Part shown: positions 20,588-33,200 of the stretch, one piece after another | Numbering within the stretch: the first letter of the stretch is position 1 | How the letters are laid out: the number at the start of each line of letters is the position of its first letter | NCBI GenBank assembly: GCA_900073065.1 | Contig: FJOG01000002.1 | Location: forward strand, 2,994,460-3,058,459 | Direction: 5' to 3' | Origin: Phialocephala subalpina | Taxonomy: Eukaryota > Ascomycota > Leotiomycetes > Helotiales > Mollisiaceae | Length of the DNA: 64,000 bases | The notes under the pieces: model-generated | What the model was told of the DNA's origin: nothing | The model's input: only the letters and a program-made list of their open reading frames with translations | The model's database searches: none | Position numbers and translations under genes: made by a program

Positions 20588-23500
20588 ATGGAGACTTTTC
20601 CCTCTGACTCACCCCCAGCTGGTGACCCAGAAGACTTCCACCTGGAACTGTGGAACTGTTGTGCGAGTCGAACAACCACTACTACCATGTGCGAATCGAG
20701 AGCATCACTTTGGAAGACGCTCAGTAGTAGCAGCGAAGACGACAACATGCCTGGGATTTGGTCAGCTAGCGACGACGAGGACAGTCCCTCAACCACAAGT
20801 AAGTGCAACCACACTCAAAATTTAATTTGGTATTCCAAGATCTGTGTGCCCCCCACGTTGTTGGCACGAGGTCTTTGTTGCGGCTCAGGATTGATGCAAA
20901 GGGAGAATCCGGCTGTTCAGCGGACATCCTTTGGGGGTCGCAGAAACCCCTATGACGCTAGCAGCACCACTCACCCCTTACCATCTCAAGACGCAACTCG
21001 CCTTGCAGGAATGGCTTCAATTTTTGGACCTCGCAGACAAGCTCTGGAGAGGAGTTCTTCCAGTACACTGACTGATTCTTCTGCAGCCGAAGCCAGCGAC
21101 GATGAAACCTACGAAGTTGCCGATCGAGCTTCCACGAAGTCGTCCGCCCATCTAAACGAGAGACCCGAGTTAGCACACCACCTGCAGAACGACAGCTCCA
21201 TACTCACCCTCGCCGTGAGCGATCGATATGTCTATGCTGGCACACAAGATGGAGAGATTCTGGTATGGTCATTAGCTTCTTTCGAGCTGGTGCTACGGAT
21301 ACAGGCTCACACGAGAGCTGTCCTCTGCCTCTTCCTGTCTGCGGACGGCAAGCTTCTATTCTCCAGTGCTGGGGATGCAATCGTCAATGCTTGGTGCCCA
21401 GTCTCCCTCAAAAGATTGTACCACATCTACAGCACCTACGACGTCGGTGATGTCTTCAGCGTTGCGTACTCCGCACAATTCGAGACGGTATACCTGGGAG
21501 CTCAAAACACGAGCATACAATGGGTCAGCCTCAAGGATTCAAGCACGAGACCTCCTCCAAACCCTGCGAACCACCCAGATAGACGAAATCATCGATTCTT
21601 CGACTCTGTAGCCAAGGGCGGCACATCTACTCCACGGCCGCAACATCCACGATCTGCGCATGGTGGGGAAGTGTTGGAGATTGACAAGGCACATATGATG
21701 CATTATGCTCATTTTGGATACGTCTACTGCATGCTCATGGTGCGAAACGTCACACGGCTTATCGACCCAGAGGAAGATGTGCTGGTTTCAGGCGGTGGAG
21801 ATGGCACAATCAAGATCTGGAAGCTGTCTGAGGACCAGACTCAAGGCATACAAGAAGTTGCTTCTCTAGGAGACGATGATGCTGAATCAGTGTTGTCTAT
21901 GGCTGTAGATGGGTCATTTTTGTACAGCAGCAAACTTGAAGGAGTCATTGAGCTATGGGATCTGGATACCAAACAGAAGTTACGAGTGATCAAGGCACAC
22001 AGAGGGGATGTTATGACTCTGCAGATGGGCTGGGGATATCTCTGGACTGCTAGTTCTACTGGCTTTGCAAGGGTAATAACTCCAAGTTTTGTTTCTGTAA
22101 CTCAGTCTGACTCCTCTCAGAAATACAGCACGGTTCAATACGGCAAATATCAGTCGACATCCTCCTTCAGCGGAAAGTACAACTGCGTCAATCGATGGAA
22201 AGCTCACGAGGGAAGAATCCTGGCATCTGCGTTGACCACATTCGATCAACAGCAGCTCTACATCACTGGTGGGAACGACAATTCGATATGCGTCTGGAAT
22301 ATCACAGGCTGTCATTCGGGGACCTATACCAAGCCTGATGCTCAGGAAGATCATCTGATCAAGTCTCTGCGAGAATTTGTGTCCTTCAAGACCATTTCCT
22401 CGAGACCGGATCATGCCGAGGACTGCCGTCGTGGTGCCACTTTCCTCCGATCGCTGTTCAAGAAGCACGGTGCACAGACTGAGATGTTGAACACCGACAA
22501 TCACTTCAATCCTGTTGTCTATGCCAGATTCAAGGGCAATCCTGCCAAGTCATCAGAGCGGAAGAAGATACTCTTCTATGGTCATTGTGAGTAGCTTGGA
22601 CGAGATTGGGAGATCTCTTGACTGACTATTGTGCAGATGATGTTGTCCCGGCCGATGACAAACAGAACAAGTGGATCATCGACCCGTTCGAGATGAAAGG
22701 AGTCAACGGATATCTTTACGGCAGAGGGGTTTCAGATAACAAGGGTCCTATCATGGCAGCTCTATATGGTGTCGTTGATCTTGTGCACGAGAAAGAGCTG
22801 GATTCAGATATTATCTTCTTGATTGAAGGCGAGGAAGAGTCCGGCTCCCGAGGCTTCAAGGATGCTATTCGCAGACATAAGGACCTCATTGGCGATGTCG
22901 ACTACATCATACTCGCAAACAGCTACTGGCTTGATGACGATGTGCCGTGCTTGACATATGGTCTGCGAGGTGTTCTACACGCTACAGTCAAGGTCGATAG
23001 CAATCACCCTGATGTCCACAGTGGTGTTGATGGAAGTTTCATGATGGACGAGCCTCTTTTCGATCTCACCTCGACCCTGGCAAAGCTCAAAGGTCACCAC
23101 AACCGCATCCAGATTCCTGGATTCTACGATCACATCCTGCCTCTAACAGAGGTTGAGGAGGCCCGCTACGATGATATTGTTGAAACTTTGATCTCTCGCA
23201 ATCCTGAAAACGGACCGCCGGAGACTCTGAAAGCGTCCCTAATGGCTCGCTGGCGAGAACCCAACCTGACTGTTCATCGATACAAAGTTTCGGGACCAGA
23301 CGGATCGTTGGTGTCGGCCCATGCCAGTGCTGCCATCTCGGTACGTTTGGTGCCCAATCAGGAGGTCGATGATGTGATCAAATCTCTCACTGCTTTCCTC
23401 AAGGACGCATTTTCTCAACTTGATACGCACAATCATCTAACAATTACCATCGACAATCAAGCCGAGGCCTGGCTGGGTGACCCTGACAATGAAATCTTCC

Positions 23501-23964
23501 AAACCTTGGAAGCAGCTATCATGGATGTGTGGGGACCCATCGGAGAGATTCGACGTTCGAGCGTTTCTGGACCAAGGTTGAGGCAACAAGCCAAGCTGTC
23601 CTCGCATCTCCAAATGAGCCCAAGCTTGAAGCCTTCACCAGCGACCACAACGACGCTCACCAACGGTGCTGATCATACCTCAATCGCTGTCACACCACTT
23701 GACCTTGAGGCCTCGTCACCAGTAGAGAATGGCTCGAAGAATAGGACACAGAAGAAGGGACGAAAGCCCTTGTACATTAGAGAAGGAGGTTCGATTCCAA
23801 GTATCAGATTTTTGGAGAAGGAGTTCAATGCCCCAGCGGCTCATCTGCCTTGTGGACAGGCGAGTGATTCCGCGCATTTGGACAATGAGAGGTTAAGGAT
23901 TAGTAATTTGTATAAAAGTCGGGAGATTTTTAGGAGGGTGTTTAAAGAGTTGCCGAGAAAGTAG
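20588..23964 (+). CDS. DUG2: DUG2: WD40-repeat plus M20 peptidase, glutathione degradosome
   Basis: Exons 20588-20798, 20889-22072, 22121-22586 and 22637-23964 give 1062 residues with consistent phases. The intron 22073-22120 is in-frame, so its splicing is inferred from length and GTAATA/CTCTCAG. Dug2 works with Dug3 to start gamma-glutamyl cleavage of glutathione in the cytosol. The N-terminal half is a WD40 propeller (GTQDGEILVWSL, SGGGDGTIKIWKL, GVIELWDLDT, TGGNDNSICVWNI). The C-terminal half is an M20A metallopeptidase with ligands in GHYDVVP, GRGVSDNKGP and EGEEESGS and a final His in ASDSAHLDNE. The fused layout is specific to Dug2. A low-complexity insert precedes PLYIREGGSIPS. Confidence 0.94.
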
Positions 23965-24633
23965 GACTCGGGATTGGCGTAGTTGGTGTATATCAGGGGT
24001 TGGAGATGTTGTCATAGTTGGCGAGTTGGGAAGGTATAACTCTTGGAGTTGCATTCGAGTTTGACGAGTGGTGCTGTTGTGGCTTGGAGTTGGAGCGAAT
24101 TTGCACATCATATGCATTGGAGCACTTGCATTGGAGCATTTGGAGTGGCATTTGCTTTTGCATTTGCATGTCATACGGATTTGGGAAGCCAAGATGTTAA
24201 TTGAAAAGTCAGAACGACATTCGCGTGGCGTTGGGGCAAGCTGAAAGACTGGATCGCAATGGGTGTTGAAAAAGTCTGCAGATGGACCTCTGGGTTTGTA
24301 GCATACAAAGTCATTCATTCATACCTCACTCTGGAGTTCATGTGTCTCATTCCTTGGTCTTTCAACGATCCAATCTACTGAAAGCCCATCCTCTGTCTTC
24401 CACAACCACCTCATCCCCTTTCGCCTTACACCCAAAACTTCATCTTGGTCTTGTCCATAAGACGAAAGACTTCTCTTTCCAGTTAGAATTGGACTCCAGA
24501 ATCTCGGCAAGTGTCGCGCTGCTGGGACATGGAGCAAAGCTGATCGTATGGGACTGCCGTTCTATGAAAGCTAAGCTAAAAAGGGGACAAGCCATGGTGA
24601 AGTGGGTCCTCCCCCAAGTGAAATCAACATAGC

Positions 24634-24692
24634 GCAGACGTAGATGTGCAACGAAAGCTCATTCCTTTGTTTCGTTGCACATCTACGTCTGC
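24634..24692. repeat. Perfect 23-bp inverted repeat, 13-nt loop
   Basis: GCAGACGTAGATGTGCAACG plus AAA (24634-24656) is exactly inverted at 24670-24692. The stem contains the TGCAACGAA core of arrays A and B, so one arm reads plus and the other minus. Transcription of either strand would give a stable hairpin. There is no T-run, so it is not a terminator of bacterial type. Confidence 0.9.
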
Positions 24693-25100
24693 AAGGCTCT
24701 AGTTGGTGAGAGTATTTCCGCCAAGCAGAGACGCAACGGAACTTCACGAAAACTTTCGTTGCACATCTCATGCAGACGCGTCTGTCCAACTAACCAATCT
24801 CAAGTCTAACAGGATCAAGTCCTGAAGTGGAAGCACCATACTTTTGGGATAATAAAAGAGTTTCGTTGCACGTCTCTGTCCGCGTGGGAGGTTCCTTGTC
24901 CCCTTTTTAGTCAGCTCGACGGTCAAGCGAATATCAGGTGGATATACTCGTATTTTGAGACAATGGAAAGTTTCGTTGCGCATCTAACTCGACGCGCTTC
25001 TCTCTGACTGGCTCGGACAAGTAAGTGAAAGTGCCAATTTTTTTGGGATACTTAGGAAGTTTCGTTGCATATCTCATCTCAAAACGCGCGTCTGCTACCC
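24670..25100 (-). repeat. Array B: five spaced TGCAACGAA motifs (minus strand)
   Basis: On the plus strand TTTCGTTGCR occurs at 24670, 24754, 24861, 24971 and 25060, spaced 84, 107, 110 and 89 bp. Each is followed by a CATCT-like word and, except at the first copy, soon after by a CGCG-containing word. Alternate copies at 24816-24884 and 25018-25090 extend the similarity to about 70 bp (shared TTTTGGGATA upstream), showing a decayed repeat of about 200 bp. Reversed, the core is RAYGTGCAACGAAAC, the same as array A with A changed to G. Confidence 0.8.
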
Positions 25101-25243
25101 ATTCCTGCAGCAATTCTGATCAACGTCGCTCGAGAGTGATTTTGTAGATTGGTTTGTGGGTGTACAATCTCCATACTATCAGCACAATGCTCCTGCTTTG
25201 ATACATGCTACAAACACGAAGCTCCAACAATGCGAGGAAGCGT

Positions 25244-28200
25244 TCACCAAATCCTCTTCACCATCTCATACCTACTAATCTTCCCAAACTCCTGCATCCC
25301 CATTCTCTCACTCTTCTCTCTCCACTTCTGCTCTTTCTCTCTCATAACCCTCAGATGCTCCTTATCATCATCATAGATCCAGCGTTTCTTATCCTCGTCC
25401 ATTTCTGTCATTCCCCATGATCCTAGACGTCGCCCTTCTGTGTTGTAATTCTCCTTCTCTTTTTCTTTTCCTGAAGCTTCGGGGGCTTTTTGGGATTCGT
25501 GTTCGCGTTTCTTCATCGACTTGTAGCGGTTGCGAGCGAATTTTAGGAGAAGCATACCCAGGACTAACTTGAGAGCCAAGAGAACGAGGAACAGGCCGAG
25601 GAAGAAGACGAGCATGGTGGTTGCGGCGAGAATTGAGTCCGTATCAGGCATCCATGACCAATATCCTGCTCCATCTCCATCCAGCCCTGTCCCTGGACCG
25701 AAACCGAACGTGCTCCTTCCAAGTGCGCGGCGGATGATGGTGTCGAAATGTTCGAGTGCGGCCGTGGTAGAGGGGCTGGATGATTCGGAGAGAGAAGTGG
25801 AAGAGGAGGTTGTGGAGGAGAGGGGTATGGGTGGTGGGATATGCGTGGCGAGGAACATGTGGTAGGTTTGGAAGGCGGAGCGGATGAAGAGGCAGGAGAG
25901 GGGGATGACGGGGAGACCGAGACGTTTCACTAGGTTTTGGTTTACGAATGCCTGTATGGTCTGTCAGCTATCCTTTTTGCCAAGACGGAAAGGGAGTGAA
26001 AGATACGTTGGTATAGTAATCCTTCGCCAGAACATCCAGATATCTGTTATAGACAGCCGGCTTGACGTTGTTAAATTTCGCTGTGTAAGAATGCTTAATC
26101 CAATCAACCAACATCTCGCTCCCAAGGACGAGCAAGAACGGTGATAGGACCTCTCCCGACCAACTGGGCAAGATCGTGAAGCTATTCGGCATGATTGAAT
26201 TGCTCCTTGCCGGTGCCGCAGCGTTCATCATATCCCCATCTGGGCCCCCGCCGCCAATCATACTCAAGCCACCCACCTCGACAATGTTCCGTAAAGCGAT
26301 AATCATCAACATCAACCACAACTGAAACCTCTCGACAATATCGGCGCATGTAAGCTGAAAAAGATTATCCTTCTCGATTTTCTTGAACACTGTGCCTTTG
26401 ATTTCGACAAACTGGTTGGACATCAACAAAGTGAGTAAAGCGTTGGAGTACGAGTTTACAGCGACGTTCAAAGTGATGACTTGGTAGAATAACGCAGCAG
26501 CGTGGACAACGTTGTAGATTAGCGCAAGAATAAACATTCCCATGGGCCGGAGAATTTTGGAGCGTCCTTCGGTGTCGCGTTCCAGAGTTTCGTTAGAGAA
26601 GAGGCATTCGAGGATGTCTTGTCCTAGGGCTGCGAGGAGTTTGTCGAAAACTTCGAGGACGTTAAATATTACGTAGAGTTTAATAGCTGCTTGACCTCGG
26701 ATGCTATGGTACATGCGGCTGGCATCTAGCTTCATAAGGATCATGCAGCTGCAGATGATTACGGCGCCTTGGAGCAGGTCAGCTTTGTGGTAGGAGGAGA
26801 GGGAGGAGGGTTGGGATTTTGTTCGGCGATGTCTGCGGCCCCAGATTGGTTTTGTTTTACGCTCTATCTCAGCTTTCAAGTGCTCGATGTTGCCGTTTTG
26901 AACGGTGCCGTGTGATACAGGGATGTCAAGAGTTCGTCCAGACTGAGACTGATATGATGGAGCTGTCGAAGCCGATGGACGACTTGCTCGAGAAGCGCTC
27001 CGAGATCGAGCAATAGAATCCATGCTCTCTCGCCTTCCTCTTGATCGATGCCACATCCTTCCCGTGCCATGATAGATAAATCCCATGATGAACCGTGCCT
27101 CCTTGGCAAGAACTTGGCCCCACCACTGTATCAGAATCCACGCAGCCTTGAAAAATCTAAGTGGCAATATCGTGAAAGTGTACAACCATGCATCCAGGCA
27201 GGCCAAAGTACCGAAGTAGAGAACCCGCTCCAATTGCGGTGGTAGTAATAAAAAATTCAGTAAACGCTCAAATTTGACTTTTGATGATTCGTATGGGAAC
27301 TCGCTCGCTGCCGATCGATATATGTACAATGGCGAAGGCCTTGTTGATGACAACTCAAGTTGTAGGTAAGTTGGTATTGACATGGGCGGTAAGGGAATAG
27401 ATTGTGGTATGGGTGACGGCAAGTCTGCTCCTGATGACTTGCCCATGTTTTTGGACGACACGTGACTGAGATCCAGAGGCTCTGGGCGGGATGATAATGG
27501 TACTGGCTTTCTCTTTGGCGAAGTCTGGCCAGATGTCGGTTTTGAATGGAAGCTTTGCGAGTAGCCTGAGGAGATTGGACTGGATATTGCTCGCGAGGAA
27601 GCTCCAGGCCGTCTGGTCATAGGATTCGACGTGGTCTCTGCTCGTGCTCGACGGTCCACGAGACCTTCCGTTGTAGGTGTTAAGGATTCCGGAGCGCTGA
27701 TCTTTCGAGCCCTCTCAAAGTGACCTTCGGAAGGTGAGGTCTCGGAGCTTCTCCTATCGAAGATCGGCGCCGGAGACAGCGATGGTAATTTGGCAGGCGA
27801 GGTAACTGGCAACGACTCTGGTTGTGACATGAGCTCCTCCATCTCAGAAGCAGAAAGCTTCAAGACCTCTCCATTTGCTTTCGCCGTTGATAGCCTCCGT
27901 GGTTTCCTGACTTTCTCTTCCGGGATGTCTTCTAGTTTTTCCGGGTCAAATGTTTTAGAAATAGGAAGTGGTGAAGCAAGAATAACTTCCTCCTTTTCTC
28001 CTCCCAGTAACGAGCCACCCGAAGCCTTTTCGAGAGATTCAGGATACCTATGCCCATGTGGAGCGGACAACAAGGCACTGTATTCTGCCGGTGCATCCTC
28101 CGTGACGGCCATCGACGGCGAGCCGCTTCGAGGTGAGGGAGAAGGCGATGGCGAGGGCAGCTGAGTTGGCTCTTGAACAGCTAGGTAGCCATTTCCTATT

Positions 28201-28340
28201 CCATTTGCTATTCCATTTGAATATCTTCGCCCTTGTACCTGGGTGTCTGGCTGAACTTCGTGCTCCATTCTCTCCTCCGTAGGTAAGGCCACGTAGGATT
28301 CCGCGCCTTCCTGGTACAAAGATCCCCTCTCAACGGTCAT
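25244..28340 (-). CDS. EMP65: TAPT1/DUF747 family ER membrane protein (EMP65-like)
   Basis: Exons 28340-26007 and 25951-25244 (55-nt GTATCT intron, phase 0) give 1013 residues. The N-terminal 370 residues are disordered and rich in Ser/Pro. The conserved TAPT1 core follows: SKVKFERLLNFLLLPPQLER, LYTFTILPLRFFKA, KADLLQGAVIICSCMILMKL, YHSIRGQAAIKLYVIFNVLE, FDKLLAALGQDILE, ALLTLLMSNQFVEIKG and FERFQLW-like helices, then SEMLVDWIKHSYTAKFN. Yeast Emp65 forms an ER complex with Slp1 that protects soluble proteins from degradation. Animal TAPT1 is tied to ciliary and secretory roles. A further membrane span and a Lys/Glu-rich tail end the protein. The family is certain; the exact role is inferred. 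Confidence 0.92.
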
Positions 28341-28848
28341 CGCGAATGACTGATAGGTAAATCATAAGGATATCGATCATATCCTGAAGTAACGTTGATG
28401 CAAGACGATGCAGAAAGTGAGTGACTTGGTGTTCGGATGCAAGAGTGTCAAAATCAAGGTACATCGTACTAGGCTCGTTTTGTCCTTAGCGGTGCCACTA
28501 GTGCGGCTGTAGATCCTGATGGTGTCCCTTCAACTCTCTACCACCACATTGTTCACTGCATCTCGACTTCTTCCTGAGTGCAATCCTAAATTGCTGATCA
28601 AGTGATCTAAATTGAGTGTCGTTACCTGGAACGCCTCTCGGACTACTCGGGATGTCGCGAACTCACGTGACTTGAACTGGAATGTAGACTACCATCGAGT
28701 CAGGAATGCTCCAATTCTCCTTGCGTTGCAATGAAAAAATGGACGTAAACATCTCAGTCTTGCGCGAGTGGCTTTGATTTTGTACTTTGCGTTTCGAATC
28801 ATACCTATATTTCTTGACTGCGTGCGCTCGAGCTTCACAGATTGAAAG
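28341..28848. promoter_or_regulatory. Divergent promoter between EMP65-like and DLH genes
   Basis: This 508-bp intergenic region is shared by two genes transcribed away from each other. No specific operator was recognised. The only support is the gene layout. Confidence 0.4.
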
Positions 28849-30077
28849 ATGACAGATCTAGAAAACTTCCCTACACCAGGGCCATGTGCCTTTTCTGGGT
28901 TTCAGTGCGAGTAAGTCATCTCATTTTCGGATCTTACCCGCGGCACTGGTCATTTATCTAACTTTGTCCTTTTGTAGAGGGAAACCGAGAGGGGTGGATG
29001 AGAAAGATGAGGATGGCTACGGTCGCTACATCTCAATGCCTCGGGGCAATTATGACAGGAAGGCTGGCATTATTTTCTTCACGGATGCAAAGGGAATTTG
29101 GCATAATAGCAGAGTTTTGTAAGATCTTGCGTTCTATTGCGGCTCATCATTACTAACAGCTACTTTTAGCGCAGACCAATTCGCAGATGTCAGTTTTGGT
29201 CCGTGTCGAAGTTTGTCGAGTCTCTCTAACTCAATATAAGGCCGGATACACAGCCTACATAATTAACTCCACGGGCATTATTCGTGCAGAAGGGGAGCCT
29301 TATGTGCCTCGTATGTTCACCAACAATGGCGAAACCTTCCATCAACTTACTTGTCTCATTAGCTGCCAAAATCCCCGGATTTAAGAAGCCGACGCGAAAC
29401 GATATAACCACAATGCTCCACAATGCGGACAATTGGCTTCGTGCCAAACAGGGTTGCCACAAGATTGGCGGTGTTGGTATTTGTACTGAACCCAATTCAT
29501 AATACCACCCTCAAGATAGCGCTGTGCAGGGCTTATGGCACCTCACTCAATTGCTAGCTCTCTTACGACGAACACAATGTTGATGTCTTTTAGGTGCCGG
29601 CGGAGTACCAATATTGAATGAATTGTCAGACAAAAAAACTTTGTACTTCAATGCAGCTTTTATAGCACATCCTACCAACACTACGAAGAAGCTATTTGAC
29701 GATATCTCAGCCCCTCTCAGTGTCGCATTTGGTGATAACGATTCACGAATTGATCAGAGGGCGAGGCACGCTGCCGAAAACGGCCTCATAAAGAGCTCCC
29801 AACCCTATCAAATCTCTCTGTATAGTCATGTCCATCATGGCTTTGCGGCTCGACGCGCCTTCACGACAGAAGCAGAAGTTTTCGCCAAGAAACAAACCTT
29901 CATTCAAGCAATCACGTGTAAGTCTTCAGGTTTTATGATAGTCCTTGAGACGATTTCTCAATTCTCCTGAAATGTATTTGAAGGAGCAGTTGCTGATTTT
30001 CCGGTTACCTAGGGTTTGAAGAACACTTGAGATTGGACCCTCCCAAGGCTCCAGCGGTGGCGATTACGGTACGATGA
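28849..30077 (+). CDS. Dienelactone hydrolase family protein, seven exons
   Basis: Exons 28849-28910, 28978-29118, 29170-29188, 29241-29310, 29363-29482, 29594-29917 and 30013-30077 give 266 residues, all phases agreeing. Alpha/beta hydrolase signs are the strand and oxyanion region GIIFFTDAKGIWHNS, ADQFADAGYTAYIIN, and the nucleophile elbow GGVGICAGG with catalytic Cys. FGDNDSRID supplies the Asp and HVHHGFAARR the His. The nucleophile codon TGT is split by an intron (T|GT). DLH enzymes hydrolyse dienelactones in aromatic breakdown, and fungal members also act on other lactones or esters. Without the 19-nt third exon the frame breaks. The substrate is unknown. Confidence 0.88.
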
Positions 30078-30239
30078 CGAGGAAAGACTCAGCGATAAAG
30101 GGAATGGAATGGCCCCGCAATGCATGGTGTCTCTTTTAATTTCTCGTCAATTGCATGCAGTATCTTTAGCTATTTATGTTCCTTTGCATGTTCAAGGCTC
30201 CAAAAATCTTCAGCATCTGCTGAATAGATATCCGTCCCA

Positions 30240-33200
30240 TCAATCATCGTCGTCTGTCAGGTCAATGAAGTCGACAATCTTGCCAGTGTTTTTCGGGGTA
30301 GCGGAAGCCCGTCCAGTTTTCGAACCTTGTGCCTTTTCTTGTTCATCCTTCTCCATCCGGGCAATGACCAATTCTCGCGCTAATACGTGCGCAAAGTTTG
30401 GTGGCACCGCATTGCCTATTTGCTTATACGAGTCGGAGACCTTGATGCCGGTAGCGTTTAAAGGAAAGACAAAGGAATCTGGAAAGCTCATCGCCCTGGC
30501 GTCCTCTCGAATGGTTATGATACGATGCTGAACAGCATGGATAGTCTTACCGCACTTCTGATCTGGTCTCACAGTCGTTACAGCTGCGGTGAATGGGAGC
30601 TCAAAGTCCAATCGACGATAGGACTTTTTGCCTGTCGAATTGTCCGACTCGACGACAGGTACTATACAGACTCGATTAACAAGGTCTGGTTTATACCGGT
30701 CCGTCACGTGGTTCCGCAACAGTCCCTTGTTAAGAGGGACTTTACGCAGTCGACGTTGATACTCGGAGAACGGCCGAGCTGACGGATATGGCTGGATGTT
30801 CTTGCCGACAAAAAGGTAGGCAATGTTTACTGGATACGATTGTATTGCTCGTTTGACAGCGGACTCCTTTGTATTCTCCCAGTCGAATGCGGGAAGGTCA
30901 GTTGTAGCAGCTCCCATTGTGATCATCTCGTGTGGTGCTGACCGATGATTCCGATACCAATTGCTCAGAATGCCGTCGCCCATCCTGGAGAGTTTAGGTG
31001 GGAGAACATTTGTGGGTTGCGGGAAGAATGGCAAGGGGTAACCAGGTAGTGAGGCCCAGAAGATCACCCTTTTTCTCGTTGAGGCGACATCGTATTCTGC
31101 AGCTTCCAAGAGAGCGTACTGGACTTGGTAGCCCATGCCGGTAAGAGTGCGAAAGATCAATCTACAGGACATCAGTATGGACCTTAAGGGGGAAGTCGGA
31201 GAGAGTAGCGTTTCCAATCTCCCGAGCTTGCTTGGACTTCCTCAAGCTGGGTTGTGCTGGGCTGGGATAGGACTAATCAAAGTCCTGGAGGTACAAGATT
31301 GTGACCTATAAAATCCCGGCAATGATAAGAGATTGGAAGAACAGAAAAAAAGCTTACTTTACGGTGCCTTGTTCAATACCCCCTTCTAGGCGAATGGCTC
31401 CGCTATTCTCGCCTGGTACCTCTATCGCTCCAAGCTGGTTTAGCAAGTCAACAGCTATATCTAATTGGGGAGGAGCATTGTCTTGCCAATTACCTTGTTC
31501 GAGAGGAGCCCTTTGACATTCTCCAGCAGAAAGTATTTGGGTCTGTACAGCTCCACATAGCCCAAGTACATAGCGACAAGGGCATTCTTTGGATCTTCTG
31601 CCCTCTTGTGACGGTTGACGGTTGAGAAGCCTTGGCATGGTGGGCCTATGATAAATCAGTATTTAGCTCTCCAGCTCTTCCGAGTACTACTTGCCTCCGT
31701 AGATGATATCAACCTCGCCGGAACGAGGCAGCTCTGGGACTATTCCACCCTCGTCATACGAAGGTTGCAGTAATTCACCTCTCTCGCTTCGCACTGCACG
31801 TTCCAGTAATTCACAGGCGTCGGCGTTGTGTATAACGCAGTTCGGAAAGTTGGCCGCATGTGTCTTGCAAGCAGCCCCGTCAAACTCGATCGCATGCAGT
31901 GTATCGGGATCGACGAGACCACTCGATTGCATCCCCAAAGAGAGCCCACCAGCGCCGGAGAATATGTCCTGCGCAAGTCAGTATCGGCAGAGGTCTTGGG
32001 AGACAGAGCCTACCAGTCCTCGAAGCTTCGCCCCCGGCAGCGTGAGAAAGCTCTCTAGGCGTCTCTTCTTGCTTTCAATCTCTGCCTTCATCTGTTGAGA
32101 GAACTGTAATTCCGTCAAAGGTATCAAAGCCTCGCGTCCAATTTCACTGTCAGGATCAAGATCTTCCCCCACTTGGTCTTTGACCCAAAAATAATCTGGG
32201 TTGTCTTTGAAAGCATCCAGTTCCCGATGCCCACTATTGCCCACAATTTCTGCGTATGGTCGAACCCAACATTTGCCCTCAAGCTCGTCTGGTGTAATCT
32301 TCATCTCCGTTCTCGTACGGTACAATCGACGCTCATCTCTCACTGCGTGTTTGCCGCCAACTTCAAATTCGTAAAACCAGCTAGCTCTAAGCAGCTTATC
32401 GTAACGCTCGAAGATATCGACGATAATATTAATGCATCTGCAATCCATTGATTTCTTGTGTCTAGAAGGGGAGAGCCAATGGCGGCGCTTGGTATAGATT
32501 TGAGTGATCTGACCGATAGTGAAAGGTTGCTTTAGGTCTCGTTCTTCGAAGATATAGACGAAGTCGTGTATATGGTAGTCGGTGCCTGCGTAACGGACGC
32601 CTTCGAGAAATATTTTCTTTTTCAAAAGCTTCTGATTGCTGCCCAGAATGGTGCATTTTTTCGCTTGGTCATTAGAGCCCTGGATACAGAAAGGACATTC
32701 TAAGCGTTGTGGTTGTCCCTCCATTTCTGGGAGATCATGGAACTGCTGTTTGTCCGAGTTGTAACATTGCCGATAGAAGTACTCCCCCTCGCCCAATTCG
32801 TACTTCCGCTCTACGATTTCAGTAGAAGCAGGCTCATAAGTGACCTTCAATTTGCTGCGGAACGAGTAGATCTCAATGTCCTTGCACTCCTGGGTGAAGA
32901 AGAGCTCCACAGGAGACGCCATCTGGTTGAGTACGGCAATGTCTGATCCGTGCTGGAACATTTGAACGTGCGTCATATAACCAGCACTTGACTATCCAAG
33001 ATTCAGTCAGTTCAAATGTCCCTGAAAAAGAGGGATTTTGGAAGACTTACTTCTCGATCATGGTATATCGAGATGATTCTGGCGAATTGACAGCTCTCGG
33101 TAAGCACAAAATCTCTAGGGTAGTATGCAATGCCATCAATATCCACTTGATTGTGGTACATTCTACCAAGCTCGTCGGTATAGAATGGATCGGACTTCAA

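Larger units (their letters stand above)
23965..25243. other. Convergent intergenic region holding motif array B
   Basis: This lies between the 3' ends of DUG2 and EMP65. At 24100-24170 there is a simple stretch of GCATTGGAGCA and GCATTTG words. Array B occupies 24634-25100. No gene is supported. Confidence 0.5.

Noticed and set aside
24634..24692. Hairpin as a bacterial-type terminator
   Set aside because: No T-run follows and the genome is eukaryotic.
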